Both the position numbers and the translations under genes were made by a program. Below, piece after piece: positions 9,217 through 19,963 of a stretch of DNA of 64,000 nt. Numbering within the stretch: the first letter of the stretch is position 1; the number at the start of each line of letters is the position of its first letter. Under the pieces are notes generated by a model, which saw nothing but the letters and a program-made list of their open reading frames with translations, searched no databases and was not told the origin of the DNA. The DNA is from Clostridium ljungdahlii DSM 13528 (GTDB lineage: Bacteria > Bacillota > Clostridia > Clostridiales > Clostridiaceae), in contig NC_014328.1 in assembly GCF_000143685.1 (NCBI RefSeq), positions 3,100,001 through 3,164,000 on the forward strand, read 5' to 3'.

Positions 9217-10740
9217 TCATGTAATTGGTGCAGGATTAAAAATTGATAATGCATTATAAATTCCATGTACATCTGCATAAGTTTTTTTAGTTCCACTAGC
9301 TATATCTATTATCAATTTAAAAAGTTCTAAACCAACCTCTTCAATTGTCTTTTCACCTGTGGCAATTCTTCCTGCATCTAGATCTATTAAATCATTCCAT
9401 TTTTCTTTAAGTGCTGTATTAGTTGAAACTTTTATAACAGGGGCAATCATTAAATTATATGTAGTACCTCTTCCAGTAGTAAACACTTGTAAAGTCATAC
9501 CTGATGATAACTGCATTGTCCCACAAACAAAATCGCTTGCTGGTGTTGCAGCATAGGTCATACCTCTTTTTCTAATACGCTCTCCTGGAGATAATACATC
9601 CACTATGCTTGTACTACCTGATTTAGCTACCGATCCAAGTGCTTTATCTACAACATTTAAAAGGCCACCTTTTTTATTTCCTGGTGAAGGGTTTGCATCT
9701 CTATCAACATGTGATTCGTCCAAATATTTATCATACCATTTCATTTCCTTAACAAGTTTCGCAAGTACTTCATCACTAACTGTTCTAGGTGCCAGCAAAT
9801 GAACTGCATCTCTAATTTCAGTCACTTCAGAAAACATTACCTTTGCACCTGATCTAACTAATAAATCTGCTGCAAATCCTACTGCTGGGTTTGCCGTAAC
9901 TCCTGAAAAAGCATCACTTCCACCGCACTGAAGTCCAACTACTAAATCAGATACAGGACATTTGGTTCTAACTCTTGAATTTAACTTTTTAAGTTTTTTT
10001 TCTGCTCTTTTCATAATTTCATCAATCATTTTATTAAATCCAAAACATTCCTGTAGTATTACAAGATTTTCATCTTTTATTTCAGGAAAAAGTAATGTAG
10101 GTACTAATTTTTCGCATCCAAGAGATACTGTCAGCATTTCACCACCAAAATTAGGATTCTGGGATAAATTTCTTATTGCCCTTATAGGAATTTCAGAATT
10201 ATCACCATGTATTGCAACACCACATCCATATAGATGATTCAAAGCCACAACAGCATCAACATTTTTATACTTAGGTAAAAGCTCATTTTTGATTCTCTCT
10301 ACTGCAACATTGACAACACCTTGTACACATTGAACTGTTGTAGTTATTCCAAGTATATTTTTAGTTCCAACGCTGCCATCTTCATTTTTATATCCCATAA
10401 ATGTGTAACCTTGTAAAGGTTCATATTTATCAATCATTTTACCGCTTTTTAATTCATTTAATGAATGTGCCTTAGGTAGTCTAACTTCATCGTGTGCTAC
10501 CCGACTTCCCTTTTTTAAATTTTTTTTTGCAAATCCAATTATTTCTCCATACCTAATAAAAGGTTCATCCTTTGAAATATCTTTTAAAAGCACTTTATTA
10601 GCTTGCGGTATATCCTGCAGCAATTTCAATCCATTTTCAAAAGTAATTCCCTTTTTAAGTCCATCTTTGTTTACTATTATAGCTACATTGTCTTCAGGGT
10701 TAACTTTAATATACAAAGGTTTTAATTGATTACTATCCAT
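9217..10740 (-). CDS. garD: Galactarate dehydratase (UxaA/GarD family)
   Basis: This 507-residue protein has an N-terminal SAF-type domain (about residues 8-90) followed by the UxaA/GarD catalytic region with the conserved segments [28 protein letters not shown] and [11 protein letters not shown]. GarD dehydrates meso-galactarate to 5-keto-4-deoxyglucarate with an iron cofactor. The related altronate dehydratase UxaA shares the fold, but single-chain fusion length and glucarate-pathway neighbours favour GarD. It follows garK after 31 bases with a GGAGG site and no promoter box between, so it is probably the second gene of a garK-garD operon. Confidence 0.88.
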   Translation of the reverse strand: MDSNQLKPLYIKVNPEDNVAIIVNKDGLKKGITFENGLKLLQDIPQANKVLLKDISKDEPFIRYGEIIGFAKKNLKKGSRVAHDEVRLPKAHSLNELKSGKMIDKYEPLQGYTFMGYKNEDGSVGTKNILGITTTVQCVQGVVNVAVERIKNELLPKYKNVDAVVALNHLYGCGVAIHGDNSEIPIRAIRNLSQNPNFGGEMLTVSLGCEKLVPTLLFPEIKDENLVILQECFGFNKMIDEIMKRAEKKLKKLNSRVRTKCPVSDLVVGLQCGGSDAFSGVTANPAVGFAADLLVRSGAKVMFSEVTEIRDAVHLLAPRTVSDEVLAKLVKEMKWYDKYLDESHVDRDANPSPGNKKGGLLNVVDKALGSVAKSGSTSIVDVLSPGERIRKRGMTYAATPASDFVCGTMQLSSGMTLQVFTTGRGTTYNLMIAPVIKVSTNTALKEKWNDLIDLDAGRIATGEKTIEEVGLELFKLIIDIASGTKKTYADVHGIYNALSIFNPAPIT

Positions 10741-10771
10741 TTAACTTTAACCTCCTTATATGTGATTTTAA

Positions 10772-11914
10772 CTATTTTACATTCATTAATCTTACTATAT
10801 TTTCAACTGTTTTCTCTATATTTTCACTGCCTTTTTTTAGAGCACAGTCTAATGTGGTCACACCTCTAACAATACTAAAAATTGAATCTATACCCTTTTC
10901 ATATAATACATCTATACCATTTTCAACACTACCTGCCAGTGCTACTACAGGCTTATTATATTTTTTTGCTATCATAGCTACTCCAATTGGAGTTTTTCCA
11001 TATTGTGTTTGGAAATCTATACTACCTTCACCGGTAAAAACTATATCTGCTTGCTTAATTTTTTCTTCCAACTTAGAATATTCTATAACTATATCAATAC
11101 CATTTTTAAGTTCTCCTTTTAAGAAAACCATAAGTCCAGCTCCTAATCCACCAGCCGCACCTGCTCCAGGTATGTTTAGTACATCTACATTAATTTGCTC
11201 CTTAATTATCTTAGCATAATGCTTTAAGTTATCATCCAATACTTTAATCATTTCGGGAGTAGCTCCTTTTTGTGGTCCAAAGATATTAGAAGCCCCTTCT
11301 TTTCCACAAAGAGGATTAGTAACATCGCAAGCTACTTCTAATTTAACATTCTTCAAACGAACATCAAAATTTGTTAAATCAATTTTTTCTATTTTACTTA
11401 ACTCACCACCGCCAAATCCAATTTCCTTTCCATATCTGTTCGTAAATTTTCCTCCTAGAGCTTGAATTGCACCTACACCACCATCATTAGTAGAGCTTCC
11501 CCCTATGCCAACTAACAATTTTTTTATATTGTGGTTTAAACACTCTCTTATTAATTGTCCTGTTCCGTAAGTTGTTGTTATGAGCGGATTTCTTTTTTCT
11601 TTTGGCACCAAACCTATTCCGCTTGCGCTAGCCATTTCTATAATACCTGTTTCGCCGTCTCCTAAAATACCATATTCAGCTTCTACTTCATCTCCAAGTG
11701 GTCCAATTACTTTTAATTTATATATATATCCTCCTGTAGCATCAACAAGAGATTGCATTGTTCCCTCTCCCCCGTCAGCCATAGGCACTTGTATACATTT
11801 AATATTTTTATTTACTCTTTTTATTCCTTTTTCCATAGCTTCACAAGCTTCTTTTGCAGTCATACTCTCTTTGAAGGAATCTGGTGCCAGCAAAATACTA
11901 AAATCCTTTTTCAT
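10772..11914 (-). CDS. garK: Glycerate kinase
   Basis: This is a 380-residue type I glycerate kinase. It opens with LLAPDSFKESMTAKEA (substrate and ATP region), followed by MADGGEGT, GGSSTNDGGVG, the glycine-rich GAGAAGGLGAG and FTGEGSIDFQTQYGK. It phosphorylates D-glycerate to 2-phosphoglycerate in this family, delivering carbon from galactarate/glucarate into lower glycolysis. The ribosome site is GGAGGG with 7 bases to the ATG. It is the first gene of the operon with garD and has the shared promoter element at 12039-12124. Confidence 0.92.
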   Translation of the reverse strand: MKKDFSILLAPDSFKESMTAKEACEAMEKGIKRVNKNIKCIQVPMADGGEGTMQSLVDATGGYIYKLKVIGPLGDEVEAEYGILGDGETGIIEMASASGIGLVPKEKRNPLITTTYGTGQLIRECLNHNIKKLLVGIGGSSTNDGGVGAIQALGGKFTNRYGKEIGFGGGELSKIEKIDLTNFDVRLKNVKLEVACDVTNPLCGKEGASNIFGPQKGATPEMIKVLDDNLKHYAKIIKEQINVDVLNIPGAGAAGGLGAGLMVFLKGELKNGIDIVIEYSKLEEKIKQADIVFTGEGSIDFQTQYGKTPIGVAMIAKKYNKPVVALAGSVENGIDVLYEKGIDSIFSIVRGVTTLDCALKKGSENIEKTVENIVRLMNVK

Positions 11915-12038
11915 GTTTAAACCCTCCTGTTGCCTAAAATCTATTCAAGAACTTAGCTTTTCTAATATATCTAAATTCTATATTAAAGTTAGATGTTTCT
12001 ATTAAAAGCGTTTACTGTTCATCATCTATTTCTATTTT

Positions 12039-12124
12039 ATTATTGTACTTTTTTACAAGTGAAACAATATTCAGTTGCACAAATATCATTTGTCTTTAAT
12101 ATTTTCTTTTTATCTATTTGCATA
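12039..12124 (-). promoter_or_regulatory. garK-garD promoter with putative CdaR box
   Basis: On the minus strand: TATGCAAA (12124-12117), 35 bases, TGTGCAACTGAATA (12081-12068), then TTGTTT as -35 (12067-12062), a 17-base spacer and AATAAT as -10 (12044-12039). The geometry equals that of garR, although both core hexamers are weaker. Confidence 0.68.
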
Positions 12125-12157
12125 ACTTATTTTTGATCCTACTTCTTATATATAAAA

Positions 12158-12191
12158 TAGGATTTGGCATTGAATTTAGTGTCAAATCCTA
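12158..12191 (-). terminator. Terminator after gudP
   Basis: TAGGATTTG (12158-12166) pairs with CAAATCCTA (12183-12191). On the minus strand the second arm is followed by TTTTATAT. It lies 24 bases beyond the gudP stop, separating gudP from the garK-garD operon. Confidence 0.8.
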
Positions 12192-12214
12192 TACTGCAAT
12201 AAAAGTTTTTATTG

Positions 12215-13570
12215 TTACTTAACAACTTTCACATTTTCGCTTACATGAAACTTTTTACTTAAATCAACAGGTTCTACCTTATCTACTATAAACAGGAAAG
12301 CCAAAGCTCCAACAACAGCAACTGCAGAAGTATAATCCATAGCCAAATGAAAATTACCAGTTTTTTGATGCAAAACTCCAAAAATTATTGGACTAACTAT
12401 ACCAGATAAATTTCCACAAAGATTAAGTACACCTCCAACTCTACCTATCATACTTTTAGGTAAGACATCACTTAGAGCTACCCATCCTAAGTTAGAAGCT
12501 GCATTTGCGAAAAATGCAATTGATAAAATAATTACAGCTACAATAGGTGTCTTTTCAAAGAAATTTGCTAAACATAGAATGGATGTAAAAAGTAAGCCTG
12601 CAACTATTGGTATTTTACGAGCTACAGTCAATGATGTTTTTTTCAATAAATAATCACTTAAAAATCCTCCAAATAGAACTCCTGCCATGGCCATCATATA
12701 AGGTAATATTGCCATAAATCCTGCTTTTTGTATTGGTAATTTCAATCCTTTTTGAAGGTAAACTATAAACCATGTCATAAAAAAATATAAAGTAGATGCT
12801 ATAGCAAATTGTGTAATAAATATTCCCCACACTCTTCTTTGCTTTATTACATATAAAATTTCATCTAATGAAATCTTATCTTCCTTTTTTTCTCCAATTT
12901 CATTAGGATTGTAAGCACCATTATTTTTAAGATAATCTAATTCCTCTTGATTTATGCTTTTACTGTCTTTAGGATCTCTGTATACAGCCAACCATATGAT
13001 ACCAAAAACGATTGCAATTCCACCAGAAAGATAAAATACTGATTCCCAACTTATTTTAGCAACCATCATAGCCAATATAGGAGTAAATACTGCTAATCCT
13101 ATGTATTGTGCAGATGAATAAATGCTTATTGCCCTAGCCCTTTCATTACTTGGAAACCAAAGTGCTGCTATTTTTGTATTGCTCGGAAAGGCAGGTCCTT
13201 CAGCTATTCCAATTAATATTCTACAAACTATAAGTACCATAAATGAAGCACCAATACCTGCAAACAATCCCTGAGAACTAAATGCCATAATAAATGTGAA
13301 AAATCCCCATAATACCATAGCTCCACCATATAAGAATCTTGCCCCAATTTTATCTAATATCATTCCAACTGGTATTTGAACTATAACATAAGACCACGTG
13401 AATGCCGAAAATAAAACTCCTAACTGGGTAGAATTTATTTTCAGCTGTTTTTGAATTGCAGTACCTGCAACTGATAAATTAGCTCTATCAAGATATGTTA
13501 TTGCAACAGCCACAAAAAGCATTAGCAATATCAAAAAACGTACTTTTGTAGGTTTCTTTTCCATATACAT
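12215..13570 (-). CDS. gudP: MFS glucarate/galactarate transporter
   Basis: This 451-residue major facilitator has 12 predicted membrane helices. The N-terminal pattern RFLILLMLFVAVAITYLDRANLSVAG is typical of the anion:cation symporter branch that contains GudP and GarP. A DKIGARFLYGG loop follows helix 2 and a SIYSSAQYIGLAV segment lies in helix 5. It should import D-glucarate and/or galactarate with protons. It is flanked by a private CdaR-type promoter and terminators on both sides. Start: ATG at 13570 with GGAGG nine bases upstream; an ATG two codons later is equally readable. Confidence 0.9.
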   Translation of the reverse strand: MYMEKKPTKVRFLILLMLFVAVAITYLDRANLSVAGTAIQKQLKINSTQLGVLFSAFTWSYVIVQIPVGMILDKIGARFLYGGAMVLWGFFTFIMAFSSQGLFAGIGASFMVLIVCRILIGIAEGPAFPSNTKIAALWFPSNERARAISIYSSAQYIGLAVFTPILAMMVAKISWESVFYLSGGIAIVFGIIWLAVYRDPKDSKSINQEELDYLKNNGAYNPNEIGEKKEDKISLDEILYVIKQRRVWGIFITQFAIASTLYFFMTWFIVYLQKGLKLPIQKAGFMAILPYMMAMAGVLFGGFLSDYLLKKTSLTVARKIPIVAGLLFTSILCLANFFEKTPIVAVIILSIAFFANAASNLGWVALSDVLPKSMIGRVGGVLNLCGNLSGIVSPIIFGVLHQKTGNFHLAMDYTSAVAVVGALAFLFIVDKVEPVDLSKKFHVSENVKVVK

Positions 13571-13662
13571 ATTTTCATTCCTCCACGATTATTTAATAAA
13601 TAACTTATTATTTACCTAGGTTACTTTAATGCCTTAAGACTTTTATAAATGTTTACAAGTTT

Positions 13663-13748
13663 ATTATCATATTTTTCGACATTTCATTCAATGTTCAGCT
13701 GCACAAACTTAAATCGTTATCATGGGCATTTTTTCATCTATATGCATA
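13663..13748 (-). promoter_or_regulatory. gudP promoter with putative CdaR box
   Basis: On the minus strand: TATGCATA (13748-13741), 35 bases that include TGATAACGATTT, the palindrome TGTGCAGCTGAACA (13705-13692), -35 TTGAAT (13691-13686), a 17-base spacer and -10 GATAAT (13668-13663). The palindrome arms differ at one position. Confidence 0.78.
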
Positions 13749-13780
13749 ACTTATTTTTGATTTAAATATGCATATATAAA

Positions 13781-13822
13781 TTTAGGACTATTACACTAAA
13801 TAGCTAGTGCAACAGTCCTAAA
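13781..13822 (-). terminator. Terminator after the first gudD
   Basis: TTTAGGACT with further pairing (ACTA/TAGT) faces AGTCCTAAA across a short loop. On the minus strand an A/T-rich tail follows. It begins 13 bases after the gudD stop. Confidence 0.72.
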
Positions 13823-13834
13823 CGAAAGCATATT

Positions 13835-15184
13835 TTATCTTACTAAACAAGGACGTTTATTATTAAACTTCCAACCTGGAATCAGAAATTGCATAGCAAC
13901 TGAATCATCACGTGCCCCTAATGACATTTTTGTATATAATTCATTAGCTTTCTTGACTTGTTCCATATCTATCTCTACACCCAAGCCTGGTTTGTCTGGA
14001 ATATCTATCATACCACCTACAATTTTAAATGGATCTTTAGTCAAATACTGACCATCCTGCCATATCCAGTGTGTATCAATTGCAGTTACATTTCCTGGGG
14101 CTGCGGCTGCTGTTTGAGCATACATTGCAAGTGAAATATCAAAATGATTATTTGAATGTGAACCCCAAGTAAGTCCAAAATCTCTACAAGTTTGTGCTAC
14201 TCGCACTGAACCTTCCATCGTCCAAAAATGTGGATCAGCTAATGGAATATCTACTGAATGCAGCTGAAGAGAATGTACCATCTGTCTCCAGTCCGTTGCA
14301 ATCATATTAGTAGCAGTAGGCAAATCAACAGCTCTCCTAAATTCAGCCATGACCTCACGCCCTGAAAAACCATTTTCAGCTCCACAAGGATCTTCGGCAT
14401 AAGCCAAAACGCCTTTTATGTTTTTGCACAACTTTATAGCTTCATCTAATGACCATGATCCATTTGGATCAAGAGTTATACGAGCATCTGGAAAACGTTT
14501 AGCCAAAGCTGTTACAGCTTCTATTTCCTTTTCTCCACTTAAAACTCCGCCTTTCAATTTAAAATCTTTGAATCCATAGCGTTCCTGTGCAGCTTCTCCA
14601 AGTCTTACAACAGCTTCTGGAGTCATTGCTTCTTCAATACGCAATCGTGACCAATCATCCTTTGAATCAGGTTCACTTACATAAGGTAAATTTGTTTTTC
14701 TCCTATCACCTACAAAGAATAAATATCCCAAAACTTTAACTGATTTTCTCTGCTGACCTTCACCCAATAATTGGCAGGCTGGTACATTAAGAAATTTTCC
14801 CATTAAATCAAGTAATGCTGCTTCTATTGCAGTAGCTGCATGTATAGTAGTACGCAAATCAAATGTCTGGAGTCCACGTCCACCAGCATCTCTAGATGAA
14901 AAAGTTTCTTTTACATTTCTAATTATTGATTTATATTTTCCAATACTTTGTCCCACAACTAACGACTTTGAATCCTCTATTGTCTTACGTATAGCTTCGC
15001 CTCCTGGTACTTCTCCAACACCAGTACTTCCTGCATTATCCTTTAAAATTACAATATTACGTGTAAAAAAAGGTCCGTGTGCTCCACTTAAATTAAATAA
15101 CATACTATCATGTCCTGCTACAGGAATAACTTGCATGTCAGTAACAACAGGTGTATTCTTTATCATATTTTTATTGTCATTCAT
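13835..15184 (-). CDS. gudD: Glucarate dehydratase, copy 1
   Basis: This 449-residue enolase-superfamily enzyme carries the catalytic signatures of GudD: the KxK motif in FKLKGG, metal ligands in LDPNGSW and YAEDPCG, and the general base region [12 protein letters not shown]. It dehydrates D-glucarate (and usually L-idarate) to 5-keto-4-deoxyglucarate with Mg2+. All catalytic segments are intact. It has its own CdaR-type promoter (15250-15335) and terminator. A paralogue lies at 18568-19914; the two are clearly homologous along their length but diverge throughout, so this is not a recent duplication. Either could serve another diacid such as an idarate isomer. Confidence 0.93.
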   Translation of the reverse strand: MNDNKNMIKNTPVVTDMQVIPVAGHDSMLFNLSGAHGPFFTRNIVILKDNAGSTGVGEVPGGEAIRKTIEDSKSLVVGQSIGKYKSIIRNVKETFSSRDAGGRGLQTFDLRTTIHAATAIEAALLDLMGKFLNVPACQLLGEGQQRKSVKVLGYLFFVGDRRKTNLPYVSEPDSKDDWSRLRIEEAMTPEAVVRLGEAAQERYGFKDFKLKGGVLSGEKEIEAVTALAKRFPDARITLDPNGSWSLDEAIKLCKNIKGVLAYAEDPCGAENGFSGREVMAEFRRAVDLPTATNMIATDWRQMVHSLQLHSVDIPLADPHFWTMEGSVRVAQTCRDFGLTWGSHSNNHFDISLAMYAQTAAAAPGNVTAIDTHWIWQDGQYLTKDPFKIVGGMIDIPDKPGLGVEIDMEQVKKANELYTKMSLGARDDSVAMQFLIPGWKFNNKRPCLVR

Positions 15185-15249
15185 ATTCTAACCTCCATAA
15201 TAACGTTTTCCTTTGTTTTTCAATAAAACTTATATTACTTTATAATATA

Positions 15250-15335
15250 ATTATTATACTTTAAAATTTTCTATTCAATGTTCAATTGCACATATATTAA
15301 TCTTTAACGTCAACTTATTTTTATAGATATGCATA
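15250..15335 (-). promoter_or_regulatory. gudD copy 1 promoter with putative CdaR box
   Basis: On the minus strand: TATGCATA (15335-15328), 35 bases, TGTGCAATTGAACA (15292-15279), -35 TTGAAT (15278-15273), a 17-base spacer and -10 AATAAT (15255-15250). Its palindrome is identical to the one in front of the divergent aldolase gene. Confidence 0.78.
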
Positions 15336-15373
15336 ATACCCTTCAAGCTGCAATTAAATTACAGATAAACCTT

Positions 15374-16663
15374 TTACCACAAGTTTCCTTCTTCATTAAA
15401 TTTCATATACTCCGGTTCACTTTCCACTTCTAGATCAGGATAGTTTTTCATTTCATCATAGTAGGCCTCTGATAACATAATATGACCAATATGTAAACTG
15501 TTAGGTATTCTTACTACCTTTGACGCCTTTTTATTAACTCCCACACATGTTCTAATACAAAGCTGTATAGCTTCTTTATCATTTGCCACAACACAGGGTA
15601 TCCTTGCAGATTCCAGTACTGTACTTGTAATACAATTAGGATACATTTTTTCTAAATCCAATTTATCAAACAGTCTTTTTGTTATAACATTTGAAAGTCC
15701 TACACCTAAACCATTTCCATGAGATTCTTTACTTATATCAAGCATTGCCGTTCTCTGTACTTTTACACCACCTGATGCATATTTTGTAGAAAATGTTCCT
15801 GTAATATTAGGATCCACACCTGTTCCGCTATAATTTTTCCCTATTTCATCAACAACAAGTACATCACATCTTCCAACTATAATCTTAGGCATATTAGCAA
15901 AAGCCTCTTGTAATAACTTCGGCTCTTCTTCTGCAATTTCATCGCTGTTAACTGCTATTATCTTACATGTCTCATCAAAAGCATTTTCTATACACGGTAT
16001 GGCAAAGAGAATTGGTGCATGTTTAATAATTGCATTTCCTATAATAGGTATATTCTTTGCAATATTTTGCATTCCTTGTTCATGAACATGCTCTGCTCCA
16101 GCTTGCTTACCTAAACCAACTGCCATCATTTTCATAATTCCACTTTCGTATTTACCTCTAAAGGCATTATGAGGTTTAATACGACATGAAATTATAATAC
16201 CATCAGCTTATGCAGCATTTTTATCTATTACCACTTCTCTTCCATCCTCTGTATGTCCTATCATTTTGACTTCCATAGAAGATTTAATTGGGCATCCCAA
16301 ATACTCTTCTGTAAGACCATAACCTGCTAATAATTCGAGTTGTCCTTCAGCAGTTGCTCCACCATGACTACCCATTGCAGGAACAACAAATGGATTTGCT
16401 CCTTTAGATGTTACAAAATCTACTATAGATTTTGTTATAATAGCTACATTAGCAACACCTCTGCTGCCAGCTGTAATAGCAATATTCATTCCCGGTTTAA
16501 TCTTATCAGAAAATTTCTTTTGTGCTAATTCTTTTTTTACTACTTCAGGTATATTTTTTGATTCAATAATAGGTCGTGGGAAGATCTGCCTTACCTTAAA
16601 CATCTTTGGGATATATACATTTTCCAGCAACTTAGATACTACTCCACCTTTTTTTATTTCCAT
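15374..16663 (-). pseudogene. LarA-like DUF2088 protein interrupted by an in-frame TAA
   Basis: One continuous frame of 430 codons is broken only by TAA at 16210-16208 (codon 152, in DKNAA*ADGIIIS). The first open part covers 16208-16663 and a second starts at ATG 16135. The protein resembles the DUF2088/LarA nickel-pincer racemase family: GSHGGAT (His100) before the stop, KPHNAF (His165) in the stretch between the stop and the next ATG, and GLGKQAGAEHVHEQG (Lys186, His192, His194) after it. By analogy with LarA these are likely cofactor ligands, so neither fragment alone should be active. Start ATG with GGAGAG. Sequencing error, recent nonsense mutation or readthrough are all possible. The role in sugar-diacid metabolism is unknown. 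Confidence 0.8.
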
Positions 16664-16699
16664 ATTAGCTCTCCTTTTCTATTTCATTCATCATATTAA

Positions 16700-16729
16700 T
16701 ATATATTTTTTAGATATGGTTTTTGTCAA
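16700..16729 (-). promoter_or_regulatory. Promoter of the LarA-like gene, without CdaR box
   Basis: A consensus -35 TTGACA (16729-16724) is followed after 17-18 bases by TATATA/ATATAT. Unlike the other island promoters it lacks the TGTGCA palindrome, so this gene may be expressed independently of CdaR. Confidence 0.55.
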
Positions 16730-16784
16730 TTTTACACTAATCAGCAGTAGAACTCTTCTTTTATAAGGAAATGTAATATATAAT

Positions 16785-16818
16785 TTAAAAGGCATCTGGT
16801 GAATCAGATACCTTTTAA
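16785..16818 (-). terminator. Terminator after gntP-family gene
   Basis: AAAAGG-ATCTG arms (AAAAGGCATCTG facing CAGATACCTTTT) surround a six-base loop right after the permease stop codon at 16824. The T-run is short, so termination may be partial. Confidence 0.65.
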
Positions 16819-16823
16819 ATTGA

Positions 16824-18149
16824 CTAATGTACAAAAATATTTAATATTAAAACACCAATTAAACCAATAACAGAAAGAATACACGTATAACTTGTCCTAG
16901 TTTTTATTGCATCTGCCACTGATAGTCCAAAGTACTCTTTATACATCCAAAATCCAGGATCGTTTACATGAGATGCAAATATACTTCCTGTAGTAACTGC
17001 AAGTACCATTAAACTAGTATTAACTCCTGATGAAGCTGCCAGCGGCATTACTAATCCTGCTGCAGCTGTTACCGCTACAGTAGCTGATCCAAGTGCTGTT
17101 CTCAAAATTGCTGCAATAAACCATGCCAATACTATTGGTGAAAAATTTAATCCTTTCGTTATAGAAACAATTGTATTTCCTACTCCAGAATCAACTAATA
17201 CCTGTTTAAAAGCTCCTCCTGCACCAATTATAAGAATAATCATTGCAATGGCTTTTACAGATTCACTCATACTTTTCGTTATATCGTCTAAACTTCTATT
17301 GCATCCAAATCCAAAAGTAAACATTGCAATAATTACTGTAATCATCAATGCTATAGGTGCATCTCCAAAGAACTTAATGTATTTTAAAAGTGAAGATCCT
17401 TTAGGAAGAAACATTCCACTAAATTCGGAAATAGCTATTAAAATTACAGGTACAATTGCTGTAAATAAGCTTTTTCCAAAACTAGGCATTTCCTCATCCG
17501 TAAACAACTTACTTGTAGTTAAACCTTCTGGTATATGCGTCTTAGCATTTTTTACAATACTTGTTTTTGAAAATAAAATTCCTGCTATTATAGCCCCTGG
17601 AATTGCAAGAATTAGTCCTAAAAGAAGTGTTCCTCCTACACTAGCTTTAAACGCAGAAGCTACAAGGGTTGGACCAGGATGAGGTGGTAAAAAACTGTGT
17701 GTTACTGATAATGCAACAACAGCTGGAAATCCAACATAGATTAAAGGTAACTTTGTTTCCTTAACTATACTATAAATAATTGGTATTAATAAAATGAATG
17801 CTGCTTCAAAAAACATTGTGATTCCTACAATAATTGATGTTACCAGCATAGCCCATTGAACTCTTTTCATTCCAAACTTATTAATCAAGGTAGTGGCAAT
17901 ACGCTGTCCAGCTCCACAATCTGACATAAGTTTACCAAGCATTGCTCCAAATGCAAGTATAAGTATTAAACTATTCAGCTGGCCTCCAATACCCTTATAC
18001 ATAGATTTAGTAACATTTCCTAACGGCATTCCTTCAAGAACACCAACTACCAACGAAACCAATATCAAAGAAATAAATCCATTAAGTTTACAAGGTATCA
18101 TCAATACCAAAAGTAGTATTACTCCAATACCAACTATAACTAATGACAT
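16824..18149 (-). CDS. GntP-family organic acid:H+ symporter
   Basis: This hydrophobic 441-residue protein has about 12-14 membrane segments and the family marks LILAFGAMLGKLMSDCGAGQRIA near residue 65 and HSFLPPHPGPTLVASAF near residue 155. GntP permeases import gluconate and related sugar acids or glycerate. The start is ATG 18149 (SLVIVGIG next) because AAGGAGGAG lies six bases upstream; the longer frame to 18170 would include that site. Its promoter carries the shared CdaR-type element, so a sugar diacid or glycerate is a reasonable substrate; exact specificity cannot be read. Confidence 0.87.
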   Translation of the reverse strand: MSLVIVGIGVILLLVLMIPCKLNGFISLILVSLVVGVLEGMPLGNVTKSMYKGIGGQLNSLILILAFGAMLGKLMSDCGAGQRIATTLINKFGMKRVQWAMLVTSIIVGITMFFEAAFILLIPIIYSIVKETKLPLIYVGFPAVVALSVTHSFLPPHPGPTLVASAFKASVGGTLLLGLILAIPGAIIAGILFSKTSIVKNAKTHIPEGLTTSKLFTDEEMPSFGKSLFTAIVPVILIAISEFSGMFLPKGSSLLKYIKFFGDAPIALMITVIIAMFTFGFGCNRSLDDITKSMSESVKAIAMIILIIGAGGAFKQVLVDSGVGNTIVSITKGLNFSPIVLAWFIAAILRTALGSATVAVTAAAGLVMPLAASSGVNTSLMVLAVTTGSIFASHVNDPGFWMYKEYFGLSVADAIKTRTSYTCILSVIGLIGVLILNIFVH

Positions 18150-18296
18150 GTAAAACTCCTCCTTAATCATGTTTTATCAAATTATTTTATTGCAAACATT
18201 TACTTTACTTTTAATACAACCTTGGACTAATCATATGATATACTGAAATACTTAAAATTGAGTACTATAGAACTCTTATAAATACTTTGTAGTTTT

Positions 18297-18382
18297 ATTA
18301 TCATATTTTTCTATATTACCTTCAATATTCACCTGCACAAATTTTAATCGTTATCATAGTCATTTTTTCATCTATATGCATA
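18297..18382 (-). promoter_or_regulatory. gntP-family promoter with putative CdaR box
   Basis: On the minus strand: TATGCATA (18382-18375), 35 bases with TGATAACGATT, TGTGCAGGTGAATA (18339-18326), -35 TTGAAG (18325-18320), a 17-base spacer and -10 GATAAT (18302-18297). The rest of the 18150-18567 gap holds the gudD copy 2 terminator and A/T-rich sequence. Confidence 0.76.
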
Positions 18383-18486
18383 AATATTTTTTTAGAAAAT
18401 TTTAATTTTTCTCTGAATATCCCATTAAAAAAACATATACTATATTGCATTAATTCTTTTATTTTTACTATATAAAAGATTAAGAA

Positions 18487-18550
18487 AAAGAGCTGTATTA
18501 GTATAAAATATCCTTAACAAAGGCTTCATTTTATACTAATACAACTCTTT
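18487..18550 (-). terminator. Terminator after the second gudD
   Basis: Long arms AAAGAG-TGTATTAGTATAAAAT and ATTTTATACTAATACA-CTCTTT enclose about 18 bases. The hairpin lies 18 bases past the gudD copy 2 stop and is followed by a T-rich tail on the minus strand. Confidence 0.82.
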
Positions 18551-18567
18551 CTCTATATATTTATAAT

Positions 18568-19914
18568 TTACCTTACCATACATGGTTTTTTACTATCAAA
18601 TTTCCAATTCTTTATTAAATACTGCATGGATATAGAATCATCTCTATCCCCACAACTCATCTTAGTGTATAATTCATTAGCTTTCATAACCTTGTCCATG
18701 TCAACCTCCAAACCAAGCCCCGGCTTTTTAGGAAGTTCTATCAACCCATTAGATATTTTATATGGAGTCTTAGTTAAGTATTGTCCATCCTGCCAAATCC
18801 AATGAGTATCCATTGATGTAATTTCTCCTGGGGCTGCGGCAGCAACTTGAGTGAACACTGCTAATGATATATCAAAGTGATTATTTGAATGTGACCCCCA
18901 AGTATATCCCCATTCATTACATATTTGCGCCGCACGTACTGCACCATTCATTGTCCAAAAATGAGGGTCTGCTAAAATTATGTCAAGTGAATTTAATGAA
19001 AGGCAATGACCAAACTGACGCCAATCTGTTGCTATCATATTTGTTGCTACTCTTAGTCCTGTAGCTCTCTTAAACTCAGTCATAATCTCTCTTCCTGAAA
19101 AACCTTTTTCTGGTCCACAAGGATCTTCAGCATAGGATAAAGCTGTACCAGCATCCTTGCAAAGCCTTATAGCTTCTTCTAAAGACCATGCCCCATTAGG
19201 ATCTATATTGACATTAGCATCTGGAAATTCTTTAGCTAAAGCTTTTATAGTTTCTATCTCCTTTTCTCCTTCAAATACCCCTCCTTTTAATTTAAAATCT
19301 TTTACCCCATAACGTTCTCTTACTGCATGAGCCTCTTCGATAATATCTTCTACAGTTACCATTCTCTTTCTTCTTATTTTAAACCATTGGTCCTTGCTAT
19401 TGCTTTCATCAATATATGATAAATTCGTTTTATTTTTATCTTCTACGTAAAATAAATAACCCAGCATCCTCACAGCATCTCTTTGCTTGCCATCTCCAAG
19501 TAAAGATGCTACTGGAAGATCCATATATTGTCCTAATAAATCCAGTAATGCAGATTCAACAGCAGTTTCAGCATGAACTACAAAACACAAGTTTTTTAAA
19601 TCAAGTTCTTGAATACCTTCTCCATTATTTTGATCTGCACCCCAAGTCTTATTTTTTAATTCATATATTATACCCTTATAATCACCTATATATTTGCCTA
19701 TAACAAATGGCTTATAATTTTCCAAAGCCTTCCTAATATGCTCTCCTCCATGTATTTCACCAAGCCCTGTATTACCTGAATTATCTTTTATAATAACTAT
19801 ATTTCTTGTAAAAAATGGTGCATGAGCTCCACTTAATGTTAATGACATACTATCATATCCTGCTACTGGAATAACCTTCATATCTGTTACAATAGGTGTA
19901 CCTTTACTAATCAT
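18568..19914 (-). CDS. Glucarate dehydratase paralogue, copy 2
   Basis: This 448-residue enolase-superfamily dehydratase is collinear with the gudD at 13835-15184. The catalytic segments are kept: FKLKGG, IDPNGAW, YAEDPCG and [12 protein letters not shown]. The most divergent stretches are around residues 85-110 and 150-190 ([16 protein letters not shown] here), including the loop region that shapes the active-site cap, so substrate preference may differ. It has its own CdaR-type promoter (19964-20049), GGAGGAG ribosome site and terminator. Glucarate, idarate or another hexarate are possible substrates. A GudX-like non-catalytic paralogue exists in other bacteria, but here the catalytic residues are present. 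Confidence 0.88.
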   Translation of the reverse strand: MISKGTPIVTDMKVIPVAGYDSMSLTLSGAHAPFFTRNIVIIKDNSGNTGLGEIHGGEHIRKALENYKPFVIGKYIGDYKGIIYELKNKTWGADQNNGEGIQELDLKNLCFVVHAETAVESALLDLLGQYMDLPVASLLGDGKQRDAVRMLGYLFYVEDKNKTNLSYIDESNSKDQWFKIRRKRMVTVEDIIEEAHAVRERYGVKDFKLKGGVFEGEKEIETIKALAKEFPDANVNIDPNGAWSLEEAIRLCKDAGTALSYAEDPCGPEKGFSGREIMTEFKRATGLRVATNMIATDWRQFGHCLSLNSLDIILADPHFWTMNGAVRAAQICNEWGYTWGSHSNNHFDISLAVFTQVAAAAPGEITSMDTHWIWQDGQYLTKTPYKISNGLIELPKKPGLGLEVDMDKVMKANELYTKMSCGDRDDSISMQYLIKNWKFDSKKPCMVR

Positions 19915-19963
19915 ATTAAGTCTCCTCCAAATTCTGTATTTCTATAAAATATAACTCATTTAC

